This document shows positions 43,100 through 52,107 of a stretch of 64,000 nucleotides of DNA, one piece after another. How positions within the stretch are numbered: position 1 is the stretch's first letter; each line of letters opens with the position of its first letter. The translations under genes and the position numbers were made by a program. The notes below the pieces were generated by a model, which was not told the DNA's origin, ran no database searches, and saw only the letters and a list, made by a program, of their open reading frames with translations. The stretch lies in contig NZ_PDOG01000002.1 of assembly GCF_003202205.1 (NCBI RefSeq), positions 263,148 through 327,147 of the forward strand. The letters are read 5' to 3'. The stretch comes from Halomonas sp. LBP4. GTDB taxonomy: Bacteria; Pseudomonadota; Gammaproteobacteria; Pseudomonadales; Halomonadaceae.

Positions 43100-43930
43100 A
43101 TGCTGCTGCGTTTTCTTGTCGGGCTGGTGCTGGTCTATGCCCTGGTGGTGTCGCTGGCCTGGGGCTTCCAGAGCCGGTTGCTCTACCTGCCGCACATGGG
43201 GCGCGAGCATGTCGGCACCCCGGCGGACCTGGGGCTGGCCTGGGAGCCGGTGACGCTGTCGACCGAGGATGGCGTGGGCCTGGACGCCTGGTGGATACCG
43301 GCGGACGAGCCCCGCGGCGGCCTGCTGTTCTTCCACGGCAATGCCGGCAATATTTCCCACCGGCTGGCGTCGATCCGGCAGTTCCACCGGCTGGGCCTCT
43401 CGGTGCTGATCCTCGACTACCGCGGCTACGGGCGCAGCGAGGGCCGCCCCTCCGAGGCGGGCACGGCGCTGGATGCCCGCGCCGGCTGGCGCTGGCTGAT
43501 GGAGGCCGGCCATGACCCCGGCGAGATCGTGCTGTTCGGCCGTTCACTGGGGGCGGCGGTGGCGGCGGAACTGGCCAGCACCCTGGCCGGCGAGACATCG
43601 CCGGCCGCGGTGATCCTCGAATCGCCGTTTCGCTCGGTGCCCAAGCTTGCCCAGCGGCTCTACCCCTTCCTCCCGGCGCGCTGGCTGGTGCGCTTCTACT
43701 ACGACACCGAAGCCTACGTCACACGCATCGCGGCGCCGCTGCTGGTGATCCATAGCCGCGAGGACGAGATCATTCCCTTCGGCGAGGGCCTGGCGGTGTT
43801 CTCGGCGGCCGGCGAGCCCAAGCGGCTGCTGGAGATCCGCGGCGGCCACAACACAGGTTCCCTCGACAGCGAACCGGACTACTCGGCGGGGATCGATGCC
43901 TTCCTGCGCGAGGAGGCGGGGCTGCGGTGA
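43100..43930 (+). CDS. Alpha/beta hydrolase (BEM46/YfhR-like)
   Basis: The 276-residue protein has an N-terminal membrane segment (FLVGLVLVYALVVSLAWGF). The hydrolase domain has LFFHGNAGN (oxyanion region), VLFGRSLGAAVA (nucleophile Ser), IHSREDEIIPF (Asp) and RGGHNTG (His). It is probably anchored to the inner membrane. The substrate is unknown. Confidence 0.9.
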   Translation: MLLRFLVGLVLVYALVVSLAWGFQSRLLYLPHMGREHVGTPADLGLAWEPVTLSTEDGVGLDAWWIPADEPRGGLLFFHGNAGNISHRLASIRQFHRLGLSVLILDYRGYGRSEGRPSEAGTALDARAGWRWLMEAGHDPGEIVLFGRSLGAAVAAELASTLAGETSPAAVILESPFRSVPKLAQRLYPFLPARWLVRFYYDTEAYVTRIAAPLLVIHSREDEIIPFGEGLAVFSAAGEPKRLLEIRGGHNTGSLDSEPDYSAGIDAFLREEAGLR

Positions 43931-44204
43931 ACCGGATGTGCAGACGCGGGACCTGGTATTGCCCGAGCTCCGGTGCATCGAGCGCCTCATGCTCGTGCCT
44001 GATTTTTCCCATGAACCCGGCGCGTTTCGTCGCTTTTCCTGGAGGCGCCGGCGGGATGGGGCTGTACTATGTTGCCTGCCCGGCGGGTTGGTCAGGCGGG
44101 CATCCGGAGGGTCGAGGAGGGCTTGTCGGGAACCGGGGCGGTGATGCCGCTTAGGTCGGAAGGGACTCGTGGACAGGCACTCCACCAACGAGAAGGGGAA
44201 GGCG

Positions 44205-44762
44205 GTGAAAACTTACACGGGTATGAAAGGACGGGTGGGCACGGGCACAGGCACCCTGGCTATCCTGCTGATGAGCTTGGCCGGTTCCGGTACTGTGCTG
44301 GCCGAGACGGACCTGAAGGCAGATGCCCTGAGTGCCGCCTGGCCGGGCATGCAGGAAGGGGCAAGGGTGGTCGACTGGGAGGGCAATGTCCTGCAGGAGG
44401 GCTCCAACGGTTTTACCTGCATGCCGACACCGCCGGTGCTTTCGGGCACCGCGCCGATGTGTCTCGACGAGCTATGGATGGAGTGGGCGCAGGCTTGGCA
44501 GAACGAGGAACCGTTCACCGCCGAGTCGATCGGCGTGGCGTACATGCTGTCGGGTGATGAGGGCGCCAGCAATGTCGATCCCTATGCCGAGGGGCCCACC
44601 GATGACAACGAGTGGATCGAGGAGGGACCGCACCTGATGCTGATTGCCCCGGCGGAACTGCTGGAGAATTTCCCCACCGATCCGCACAGCGGCGGCCCCT
44701 ATGTGATGTGGAAGGGGACGGACTATCAGCACCTGATGATTCCCGTGGCCGCCCGGGAGTAG
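44205..44762 (+). CDS. Exported protein of unknown function
   Basis: The protein has about 185 residues with a signal peptide (LAILLMSLAGSGTVLAE). The mature domain has two cysteines (FTCMPTPP, PMCLDELW) and HLMLIAPAELLENFPTDPHS, and ends PYVMWKGTDYQHLMIPVA. The start is uncertain: GTG 44205, ATG 44223 and GTG 44169 are all possible. The signal is compatible with all three. I do not name a family. Confidence 0.72.
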   Translation: MKTYTGMKGRVGTGTGTLAILLMSLAGSGTVLAETDLKADALSAAWPGMQEGARVVDWEGNVLQEGSNGFTCMPTPPVLSGTAPMCLDELWMEWAQAWQNEEPFTAESIGVAYMLSGDEGASNVDPYAEGPTDDNEWIEEGPHLMLIAPAELLENFPTDPHSGGPYVMWKGTDYQHLMIPVAARE

Positions 44763-44794
44763 ACCTCGGCCGGCGCATCCGCGGCCTCGAAGAC

Positions 44795-44829
44795 CCTTCC
44801 CGGCGCCCGATGGCGGGCCGCCGGGAAGG
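44795..44829. terminator. Bidirectional hairpin terminator
   Basis: An 11-bp perfect stem (CCTTCCCGGCG with CGCCGGGAAGG) lies between the convergent exported-protein and yeeN genes. Confidence 0.6.
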
Positions 44830-44844
44830 CGAGCGGTTGTCGCC

Positions 44845-45561
44845 TTAGCACTCGGCGTTGTGGAAGACGTTCTGCACGTCGTCGAGGTCGTTGAGGCTGT
44901 CGAGCAGCTTCTCGAACATGGCCACGTCGTCGCCCTCGACCGGGGTCATGGTCTGGGGCACGAACTGGATCTCGTCGATTTCGAAGTCGAGCTCGCCGAA
45001 GGCGTCGAGCAGCGCCTGCTTGGCCTTGGCGTACTCGGTGTGGGGGGCGAAGACGGTGATGAGGCCGTCCTCGTTCTCGATGTCGGTCACGTCGACATCG
45101 GCCTCCATCAGCGCCTCGAGGGTGGCTTCCTCGTCGTTGCCGGCGAAGGCGAGGATGGCGCAGTGGTCGAACATGTGGCTGACGCTGCCCGGCGTGCCGA
45201 GCTTGCTCTTGGCCTTGTTGAAGCAGGCGCGCACGTCGCCGAAGGTGCGGTTGGGGTTGTCGGTCAGGCAGTCGACGATGACCATGCAGTTGCCGGGACC
45301 GAAGCCCTCGTAGCGGGCCGGGGAGAAGTCCTCGCCGCCGACGCCGCTGGCCTTGTCCAGCGCCTTGTCGATCACGTGGCTGGGCACCTGGTCCTTCTTG
45401 GCGCGCTCGATCAGGCCGCGCAGGCTCAGGTTGCCGGCGGGATCGGTGCCGCCCTGCTTGGCGACCACATAGATCTCGCGGCCGTACTTGCTGTACACCT
45501 TGGTCTTGGCGGCGGCCGTCTTGGCCATGGATTCCTTGCGGTTCTGGAAGGCCCTACCCAT
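44845..45561 (-). CDS. yeeN: YebC/PmpR-family protein, YeeN type
   Basis: The 238-residue protein starts [20 protein letters not shown] and has the YebC features [32 protein letters not shown] and [19 protein letters not shown], plus an acidic C-terminus. The N-terminus fits the YeeN branch. YebC-family proteins act as transcription regulators or, as recently shown for some, help ribosomes through proline stretches. Confidence 0.92.
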   Translation of the reverse strand: MGRAFQNRKESMAKTAAAKTKVYSKYGREIYVVAKQGGTDPAGNLSLRGLIERAKKDQVPSHVIDKALDKASGVGGEDFSPARYEGFGPGNCMVIVDCLTDNPNRTFGDVRACFNKAKSKLGTPGSVSHMFDHCAILAFAGNDEEATLEALMEADVDVTDIENEDGLITVFAPHTEYAKAKQALLDAFGELDFEIDEIQFVPQTMTPVEGDDVAMFEKLLDSLNDLDDVQNVFHNAEC

Positions 45562-45719
45562 ATCGTTGTCCTGTTGCGTCTAACACGAGGCTGGATTCTA
45601 CGAAACCGCACCGGACGCGAACAGGGATATTTTGCTCCCTGTCCGGGCGGCATGGGGCGAGTCATGGCTACACTGGCGAGAGTCTTCCCGAGATGGCTTC
45701 CCCCTTGCCGGAGCGCGTC

Positions 45720-46919
45720 ATGGATCATCATGCCTATCGCCACGCCCTCGCCGAGCAGCTCGCCGAAAGCGAGCTGCCCTTTTCCCCCGCCGAGTTCGAG
45801 GCTCGCCGCCGGCGCGTGCGCCAGGCCATGCGGGCGGCGGGGCTCGAGGCACTGCTGCTCACCGATCCCGCCGACATCTTCTACCTGACCGGCTACCACA
45901 CCTTCGAGGTCTCGGTGCACACCTGCCTGGTGGTCTCCTCCGATCGCCTGGTGCTGCAGGTGCCCTCCATCGAGACCGGTCCGGCGGTGGTCACCGCCTC
46001 GGTGGACGAGATCCTCGGCTACCGCTGGGAGGGCATCGAGGAGGTGATCGAGCCGCTGACCGAGACGCTGGCGCCGTTTCATGCCATCGGCCTGGATGCC
46101 TTCGGTACCGGCTTGCGCCATGGGCTGATCCGCGAGCTGCAGGCGCGCCTCGGCGCCGGGCGCTTCCGCGATGACGGCGGCGAACTGCTCGACCGCATCC
46201 GTATCGTCAAGTCGCCGGCGGAGCTCGACTGCCTGCGCGAGAGCGCGCGGCTCACTTCCGAAGGGCTGCGGGCGGCGATCGCGATCATCGAACCCGGCAT
46301 CACCGACGACGCCGTGGCGGCGGAAGGCAGCCGGGCGCTGCTGGCCGCGGGCAGCGAGTTCATGAGCCTGCAGCCCATCGTCACCGCCGGCCGCCGCATC
46401 AGCGTCATCCACGTCAACCACAAGCGCAACGTGATCGCCGAGAACGAGCCGGTGTTCCTGGAGTTCGGCGCCGCCTTCCAGCGCTACACCGCGCCGATGA
46501 TGCGTACCGCCGTGGCCGGCCGGGCGAGCCCGGAGATGCAGGCGCTGCGCGATGTCTGCCGCGCCATCTACGAGGCCCTGTGCGCCGAGATGCGCCCGGG
46601 CCATAGCTTCGACGCCGCCGCCCGGGCCGCCGAGGCGGTGCTGGCGCCCCACGCCGACCGGGTGTTCCACTCCGGGGTATTCGGCTACGCGGTGGGGGCC
46701 CAGTTCCCGCCCAGCTGGGTCGAGGGCACCGGCTATATCGCCCGGGGCCAGCACCGCGAGTTCGCGGCCGACATGGTCTTCCACCTGCCGCTCTGCCTGC
46801 GCCTGCCGGGCGAGTGGGGCATCGGCCTGAGCGACACCGTGCGGGTCACGCCGAACGGCGGGGAGGCGATCACCGACAACGACTGGCAGCTGCACGAGTG
46901 GGCAGGGGGCGGAGCCTGA
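45720..46919 (+). CDS. M24-family (creatinase/ectoine-hydrolase-like) protein
   Basis: This 399-residue pita-bread-fold protein has an N-terminal creatinase-N-like domain (GLEALLLTDPADIFYLTGYH). In the catalytic domain, the usual metal-binding Asp-x-G...D region reads FLEFGAAFQRYTAPMMRTAV. The Asp ligands of Xaa-Pro peptidases are therefore missing, as in creatinase and ectoine hydrolase DoeA. A metal-independent C-N hydrolase is inferred. DoeA itself is normally beside doeB; no such gene is here, so the substrate is left open. Confidence 0.82.
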   Translation: MDHHAYRHALAEQLAESELPFSPAEFEARRRRVRQAMRAAGLEALLLTDPADIFYLTGYHTFEVSVHTCLVVSSDRLVLQVPSIETGPAVVTASVDEILGYRWEGIEEVIEPLTETLAPFHAIGLDAFGTGLRHGLIRELQARLGAGRFRDDGGELLDRIRIVKSPAELDCLRESARLTSEGLRAAIAIIEPGITDDAVAAEGSRALLAAGSEFMSLQPIVTAGRRISVIHVNHKRNVIAENEPVFLEFGAAFQRYTAPMMRTAVAGRASPEMQALRDVCRAIYEALCAEMRPGHSFDAAARAAEAVLAPHADRVFHSGVFGYAVGAQFPPSWVEGTGYIARGQHREFAADMVFHLPLCLRLPGEWGIGLSDTVRVTPNGGEAITDNDWQLHEWAGGGA

Positions 46920-46975
46920 CGCGCGCGACGACCGCTGAGCAGGGTAGACGAACCACACCATCAGGAGGTGACACC

Positions 46976-47374
46976 ATGCGAGCCGCGAAGGTGATGCTGG
47001 CCGGCCTGGCGCTCTCGGTGGCGGGCCTTGCCCCGGCCGACGAGGCCCAGCGTTTTCCCGACGTGGTCGGGGTCGAGGTGACCGAGGCCGGCGAGAACAG
47101 CTTCGACTTCGACGTGACCCTCTCGTCGCCCTACGACTCGCCGTCGCGCTACGCGGATGCCTTCCGCGTGCTGGGGCCCGGCGACGAGGAGCTCGGCGTG
47201 CGCGAGCTGCTGCACCACCATGCCGGCGAGCAGCCCTTCACCCGGCGGCTCGCCGGCGTGGAGATTCCCGCCGAGATTGACAGCGTGACCGTCCAGGGGC
47301 GCGACCAGGAACACGGCTACGGTGGCGAGGCGCAGACGGTGACGCTTCCCGGACGACAAGGAGGCGATGAATGA
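46976..47374 (+). CDS. Small periplasmic protein of unknown function
   Basis: The 132-residue protein has a signal peptide (KVMLAGLALSVAGLAPADEA). The mature domain is beta-rich (VVGVEVTEAGENSFDFDVTL, then SSPYDSPSRYADAFRVLGPG), with a His cluster (LLHHHAGEQPF). It has a perfect AGGAGGTG site. Its stop overlaps the mini-gene start. Confidence 0.7.
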   Translation: MRAAKVMLAGLALSVAGLAPADEAQRFPDVVGVEVTEAGENSFDFDVTLSSPYDSPSRYADAFRVLGPGDEELGVRELLHHHAGEQPFTRRLAGVEIPAEIDSVTVQGRDQEHGYGGEAQTVTLPGRQGGDE

Positions 47375-47478
47375 AAGTCGTGACACTGAAGGTCCCCGGC
47401 GGGCTCGACGAGATCGCCGATGCCTTTCGCCACCAGGAGTCCGGCCGTCACTTCGGCAAGACCTGCCTCGAGTACTGA
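47371..47478 (+). pseudogene. Internally deleted alcohol-dehydrogenase-like mini-gene
   Basis: This 35-codon frame begins like a zinc-type alcohol dehydrogenase or quinone oxidoreductase (MKVVTLKVPGGLDE). It runs directly into a typical C-terminus of that family (IADAFRHQESGRHFGKTCLEY). About 300 central residues are absent while the frame is kept. It has GGAGGCG upstream and overlaps the upstream stop, so it may still be translated. Confidence 0.5.
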
Positions 47479-50108
47479 GTCGACGCCGTTGGCGATGATG
47501 GCAATACCCTCAGATCGACACCGCTGATGAAGGAGCCATCGCCTGACACGGTCAGCTCCCTTGTGCCAGTATCCGTCAGGCCCAGGCGTTGCAGTTGCTG
47601 CGGTGAGAGCCTCAACCGGTAATCGCCGGCGATTACCCCTGGCACAATATAGAAACCGTCCCAGCTGCTTGTTGTCCGGGCCACTACCTCTTGCTGGTCG
47701 TTCAGCAGTTCCAGCTTCAGATCACCGATACCGCGCTCGACACCATCCTCCAGCAGATAGACCGTGCCATCGATTTCTGTGGTCATGCGCACCGGGAACT
47801 CCAGGCTGGCCACGCTGCCCGGGCGCGGCACCAGCCTCAATCCTTCGATCGCTGGCGCCCATTGCGGGTCTATCAGCGTCGAGGTGTCTATCCCGATGTC
47901 GACATGCTGTTTCACCGGCAAGTGGTCGATATGGGCAATGCCCGCCGCATCCGTGCGGGCCTGGTGCCTGCCGCCGTTGACCATGAATCCAGCACCCTGC
48001 AGCGGCTCCTCATCGGCGTCCATTACGCCATTGTGATCGTCGTCCATGAACACGCGCACGGAAGCGGCGCCGCTGTTCGCCATGGGCCGGGCATCGAATC
48101 GCCAGTCGGAGCGCCGGTGATCCCGGCCCATGGCAATAAACAATTGCGCACCTAGAGCGATCTCTCCCGTGTCGACGTAGCTGGCATTAACGCCCAGCCC
48201 GAAGCGGCCCAGGCTTTTGGTAAAGCCGGCGGTATAACGGGTTTCGGGGGACGCGAAGGTGTGGGCGATGCCCAGGGTCCCGCGATAGCCGTCTGCCAGA
48301 TACTTATCGGCGGAGAGCGCCAACGAGGAGATGTCACGCTCAGAGCCCAGCAGGTAATCGATCTGACTGCGCAAACTCATATCGCGAACACGGCGGCTGA
48401 CCTGCAGGCTGCCGGTGGCGTGCTCGATGTCACCGGAGGCGCGCCAGCGAAGGGTGTTGGTGAGGGCCGTGCGATGCACATAAGCGGAAACACGGGCGCT
48501 GACCTCGGTATTGGCCCTGCCGGACTCCCGCTCGTCCCGCGTGGCCGCGAGGGTTACGGGCATGCGCGAGCGAGACGTCAGCGGAAGGGAGCCGCTGAGT
48601 CGAAGCTCATCATGGCTGCGAATGGGATCGCTGTCGGCGGGAAACACCTCGCTGGTGAAATCGGTCAGGTGGATGCGACTCGCGTCCACGGCCACGCCGC
48701 CGATACGGGTCTGGACACCGAGCTCGGCCAGTGAACCACCGTCCTTCGCCTGGACAACGCCCCCGCCGAGACTCAGCGACTGCCAGAAGGTCCGTACCCC
48801 CAGGGTGGTATAGAGTTCCTCGTCCCCGCCCGCCGGTGCCCGGATCAGCCCGGCCGAGGCGGTCAGCGAGCGCGCGAGACCCAGGTCGAACTGGGCGATG
48901 GTTCGGGATTGCCCGTCGTCGTCCCGGTGCTCGGTCACGCTGTACTGGAAGTCTCCGGGGCGAACCATGGATTGATCCAGAGGGAAACTGTACTGCTCTA
49001 CCCGTGTCTGGCCCAGGGGGCCGTTGAAGATCAGCCGGAAGTCATTGCGGCCATAGCTCAGGGGCTGGTCGTCGAAACGATAGCGGCCCTCGGCATCGGG
49101 CCGCGCAAAGCCCACCAGGGCATCATTGTAATAGAGTTCCACGTCCCACCCCGGCGGCAAGTCGCCCTCGAACGCCTGGCGGTCGAAGCTGGTGGGCCGT
49201 GTCAGGGGGCGATTGCTCAACGTCACCCCCTCGCCCCTGATACCGCGGGTGATATTTTCTACGCTGGAGGTCGAGTGACTACCGAATCGGAAAGATCGGG
49301 CATGCAGCGGGCCCAGCAGGTTTCCGTCGGGGTCGTGGCGCCCGAGCGTGGCCCGCACTTCCGGCGAAGGGTCCTGTTGGCGGCTGGAAAAGTAGAGCGA
49401 GGACTCCATGCCCAGCAGATCCCCCGTGAGGTAAGCGGTATAGGCCGCGTCGCTCTGGGGGCTGCCATTGGTGCGCCGCAGTTCGGTGGTCAACGTCTGA
49501 TCGACGAACGGCATGCTCAGCAGCCGGTACGGCTGCTCGTGGCGGGGATAGCCGGGATCCTCATAGCCGCCACGCGTTCCGGCACGATCCCCGAGGCGTT
49601 CCCGAGCGAGGCGGGCCTGCAGGGGCAATGCCTCGAGGGCATGAACGCGCAGGGAGAGGCTGGCACGGTCGATCTCGAGTGCCAGCGGTAGCCAGTGTTC
49701 GAGCAGGGACACCGCAACGTAGATATCGTCCGGTTCCGCCAGCACCAGCGCCGGATCGAAGGTCTCGGTATTCCCGGCCCGGGTAACGCTGGCGTTGTCC
49801 AGGTTCAGGCTGAACCCGCGATCCTCGCTGAGGATAAAGCCGCTGGCGGAGCCTTCCCGGGGCTGGGTCTGGATGGCGATGGTCAGCAATCTTGCCAGCT
49901 CGCCCAGTGGCAGCAGGGTATGCTCACCGGCCTCATAGGCAGGGATGGCGCCGGACAGTACGGACTGGTCCAGGCGCACTTCCAGCAGCAGGAACTCCGG
50001 CTCCCTGGCCGGCTCCTGGGCCGGCAGGACTGAGGCGTAGGCCAGCAGCACGAGCCATAACGCCAGCACGGCCAACTGACTGGCCCGGTGGGCGGTAGCG
50101 GATCTCAT
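47448..50108 (-). CDS. Usher-like outer-membrane protein of a DUF4402 fibre operon
   Basis: The 886-residue protein has a signal peptide (LAVLALWLVLLAYASVLPAQ). An N-terminal domain (LDQSVLSGAIPAYEAGEHTL, then LPLGELARLL) is followed by a plug-like region (PPGWDVELYYNDALVGFARP) and a long beta-strand-rich barrel section. C-terminal Ig/carboxypeptidase-regulatory modules follow (FMDDDHNGVMDADEEPLQGA; TSSWDGFYIVPGVIAGDYRL). This is the organisation of usher-like proteins paired with a periplasmic chaperone, rather than classical FimD. It is the last gene of the minus-strand operon starting at 52659. Its last 31 bp overlap the convergent mini-gene. Confidence 0.85.
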   Translation of the reverse strand: MRSATAHRASQLAVLALWLVLLAYASVLPAQEPAREPEFLLLEVRLDQSVLSGAIPAYEAGEHTLLPLGELARLLTIAIQTQPREGSASGFILSEDRGFSLNLDNASVTRAGNTETFDPALVLAEPDDIYVAVSLLEHWLPLALEIDRASLSLRVHALEALPLQARLARERLGDRAGTRGGYEDPGYPRHEQPYRLLSMPFVDQTLTTELRRTNGSPQSDAAYTAYLTGDLLGMESSLYFSSRQQDPSPEVRATLGRHDPDGNLLGPLHARSFRFGSHSTSSVENITRGIRGEGVTLSNRPLTRPTSFDRQAFEGDLPPGWDVELYYNDALVGFARPDAEGRYRFDDQPLSYGRNDFRLIFNGPLGQTRVEQYSFPLDQSMVRPGDFQYSVTEHRDDDGQSRTIAQFDLGLARSLTASAGLIRAPAGGDEELYTTLGVRTFWQSLSLGGGVVQAKDGGSLAELGVQTRIGGVAVDASRIHLTDFTSEVFPADSDPIRSHDELRLSGSLPLTSRSRMPVTLAATRDERESGRANTEVSARVSAYVHRTALTNTLRWRASGDIEHATGSLQVSRRVRDMSLRSQIDYLLGSERDISSLALSADKYLADGYRGTLGIAHTFASPETRYTAGFTKSLGRFGLGVNASYVDTGEIALGAQLFIAMGRDHRRSDWRFDARPMANSGAASVRVFMDDDHNGVMDADEEPLQGAGFMVNGGRHQARTDAAGIAHIDHLPVKQHVDIGIDTSTLIDPQWAPAIEGLRLVPRPGSVASLEFPVRMTTEIDGTVYLLEDGVERGIGDLKLELLNDQQEVVARTTSSWDGFYIVPGVIAGDYRLRLSPQQLQRLGLTDTGTRELTVSGDGSFISGVDLRVLPSSPTASTQYSRQVLPK

Positions 50109-50133
50109 ATCCGTGCGGCATAGCGCCAGGAAA

Positions 50134-50964
50134 CTATAGCGATAGCACCGCCTCGGCCAGCAGCCTGCCGCCGTCCTCCGCCTGTTCCCGGTAGGTGACG
50201 CGCAGGGTGCCATTGCTGAGGGGTAGGCCACTCGGCGGTTGCAGGGCAATGCGCGCTCGGCGCAGGGGGTTGGGGGTATAGACCGCCACCCCATTGGCGC
50301 GGCCGATGACCTGTTCGGCACCATTTCTCGAGGTGAAGCTGACGGTCAGATCGCCGTAGACAGACTGCGTACCGCTACGCTCCATCTGCAGCGCAAGCAG
50401 CGGCGCCCCGTTCGATGATCGCTGAAGCTCGAGCTGGGTCAGCGAGACGCTAACGTCTGTGCCGCCATGACGCACGATCACCGGGATGGAGGCGCCGATC
50501 AGCGCCGTCAGCTGGATGCCTATCTCATCATCGGCGGCAGAGCCACGGGTCTCGATGCTACGACGGCCCCGGGTCTCGGGCTGTTGTGCGAACAGCAGGT
50601 GCGAGCGATACTCGCCGGCCGCCAGATCGGCAGGCTTGCGCACCATGATGCGGACCGTCTGCCCGGCGCCGGGCTCGAGGGTCACCTGGCGCGGCGAGTA
50701 ACGCAGCAGAGTATCGGCAAACTGTTCACCCGGCAAAGGCTCGTCAACTTCGGAGAAACCGCCGGTGGCACTCATGCGTCGGTTGACCAGGGAAATGCGA
50801 TAGGTGGCACTCTCGTTGCCATTGTTGATCAGTTCCAGCTGGGCCGAACGCTGGTTGCCCTCGAAGACGATTCGGGTCGGATAAAGCATCAACTGGGCCA
50901 GCGCTTGGCTCGCCGGCAACACGAGCAGCAGGGCGCACAGGGTGAAGCGGCACAGGAATGTCAT
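50134..50964 (-). CDS. Periplasmic fimbrial-type chaperone
   Basis: The 276-residue protein begins with a signal peptide (FTLCALLLVLPASQALAQLM). A PapD-like immunoglobulin fold follows: LYPTRIVFEGNQRSAQLELI, then NNGNESATYRISLVNRRM; LRYSPRQVTLEPGAGQTVRI, then MVRKPADLAAGEYRSHLLF. It should hold the DUF4402 subunits for the usher-like protein 25 bp downstream. The start is chosen for signal-peptide length; ATGs at 50997 and 51012 are possible. Confidence 0.85.
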   Translation of the reverse strand: MTFLCRFTLCALLLVLPASQALAQLMLYPTRIVFEGNQRSAQLELINNGNESATYRISLVNRRMSATGGFSEVDEPLPGEQFADTLLRYSPRQVTLEPGAGQTVRIMVRKPADLAAGEYRSHLLFAQQPETRGRRSIETRGSAADDEIGIQLTALIGASIPVIVRHGGTDVSVSLTQLELQRSSNGAPLLALQMERSGTQSVYGDLTVSFTSRNGAEQVIGRANGVAVYTPNPLRRARIALQPPSGLPLSNGTLRVTYREQAEDGGRLLAEAVLSL

Positions 50965-51086
50965 GGCTGGGGCTTTCTGGGGCAAGGTCTCGGGGATCAT
51001 TGCGGAATCCATTTATCGCTTTTTTCGGGAGCACCGGACGGCACAAGGCATGATGGGCGCCATCCAGAGGTGTTGCTCGCGATGCA

Positions 51087-51560
51087 TCAGTTGTAGTTCA
51101 CGGTCACGCTGAAGGTACCGGCGTAATCGCCCGGTGCCTGGGCGCTGCCGACGTTGAGTGTTCCCCCGACCGTCAGGGCCTGGGACCCGCCCGCACTCAG
51201 CTGGCCGCCGGCCCCGGAAGGGGCACTGGTAAAGTCGTTGATGACCATGTCGCTGCCCGGGCCCGTCAGTTTCACGAAATCGTTGCCGGGCAACTGGATC
51301 GTATAGGTCGCCTCGGCATCGCCCGACACCGTAAACTCGGCGGCAAGGCCCTCGCTCGAGGGGATCAGCCATACATCGCCGCCCGCGCTGCGCACGCCGC
51401 TGGGGCTGACCGCGACCGAACCGCCACTGCCGGCCACGAAGCTGCCGAACGACAATCCCCGGGTATTCTGGATCTCGATATCCACCGCCCAGCTTTTGCC
51501 AGCCAAAAGAAGAATTGCCAGGACAACACCAGCCGTGATCCTTGGACAACCATGTCTCAT
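51087..51560 (-). CDS. DUF4402-type fibre subunit
   Basis: The 157-residue protein has a signal peptide (TAGVVLAILLLAGKSWA). The mature part is DUF4402-like: LSFGSFVAGSGGSVAVSPSG, then VRSAGGDVWLIP; FTVSGDAEATYTIQLP; VGGTLNVGSAQAPGDYAGTF and the C-terminal VTVNYN. The shared -YN end resembles donor-strand-type subunits. It is the third of three related genes and may be a minor subunit. Confidence 0.85.
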   Translation of the reverse strand: MRHGCPRITAGVVLAILLLAGKSWAVDIEIQNTRGLSFGSFVAGSGGSVAVSPSGVRSAGGDVWLIPSSEGLAAEFTVSGDAEATYTIQLPGNDFVKLTGPGSDMVINDFTSAPSGAGGQLSAGGSQALTVGGTLNVGSAQAPGDYAGTFSVTVNYN

Positions 51561-51599
51561 CGCAATGCCCCCGGTTTCTGGTGATGTTGGCCTAGTTGT

Positions 51600-52052
51600 C
51601 TAGTTGTAGAGCACAGTGACGCTGACATCGGTCATTCCGGATTGGTCACTCTCGACAGCCTCGACGCCAAGACCGCTGACCGGGTCTCCCTCGAGCATCC
51701 CATCATCGGCCCTGGCCATGAGGCAGTCGGCCAGGCTTCCGATGGCTTTAGTGCAGCCCTCAGGCACGACGGCCACGGAGACGGATGTTTCAGAGGGACG
51801 AGGACCACCATCCTCCCCATCCACCCCGGATGGGCCTGCTCCCGGAAGGCGTATGATCAGATCCCCCGTCGTGCCGCTGACGAAGGCGCTAGTGGAGACG
51901 ACCTGGAGGGTACCGCCGATGGTGACGGGAGCCGTGACGGAAGCACTGACACGACCGGTCGCGCTGCGTGCGTCGACGTTGGCGGAAATGACGCAGGCGC
52001 TAACCAATGTCAGTGCCAAACCAGCGGTCGAGCCTCTGAAAGCGCTTTGCAT
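51600..52052 (-). CDS. Divergent fibre subunit
   Basis: The 150-residue protein has a signal peptide (GLALTLVSACVISANVDARS). It is beta-rich (VTAPVTIGGTLQVVSTSAFV) with one Cys pair (EGCTKAIGSLADCLM) and the same kind of end (VSVTVLYN) as its neighbours. It is less like DUF4402 than the flanking genes, so it may be an adaptor or tip subunit. It lies between two DUF4402 genes in the operon. Confidence 0.75.
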   Translation of the reverse strand: MQSAFRGSTAGLALTLVSACVISANVDARSATGRVSASVTAPVTIGGTLQVVSTSAFVSGTTGDLIIRLPGAGPSGVDGEDGGPRPSETSVSVAVVPEGCTKAIGSLADCLMARADDGMLEGDPVSGLGVEAVESDQSGMTDVSVTVLYN

Positions 52053-52107
52053 GGCTCCACCCTGGTCTTCGCCGGTCTGGCACCCGGCTCGACATGCCAG
52101 TGAACGG

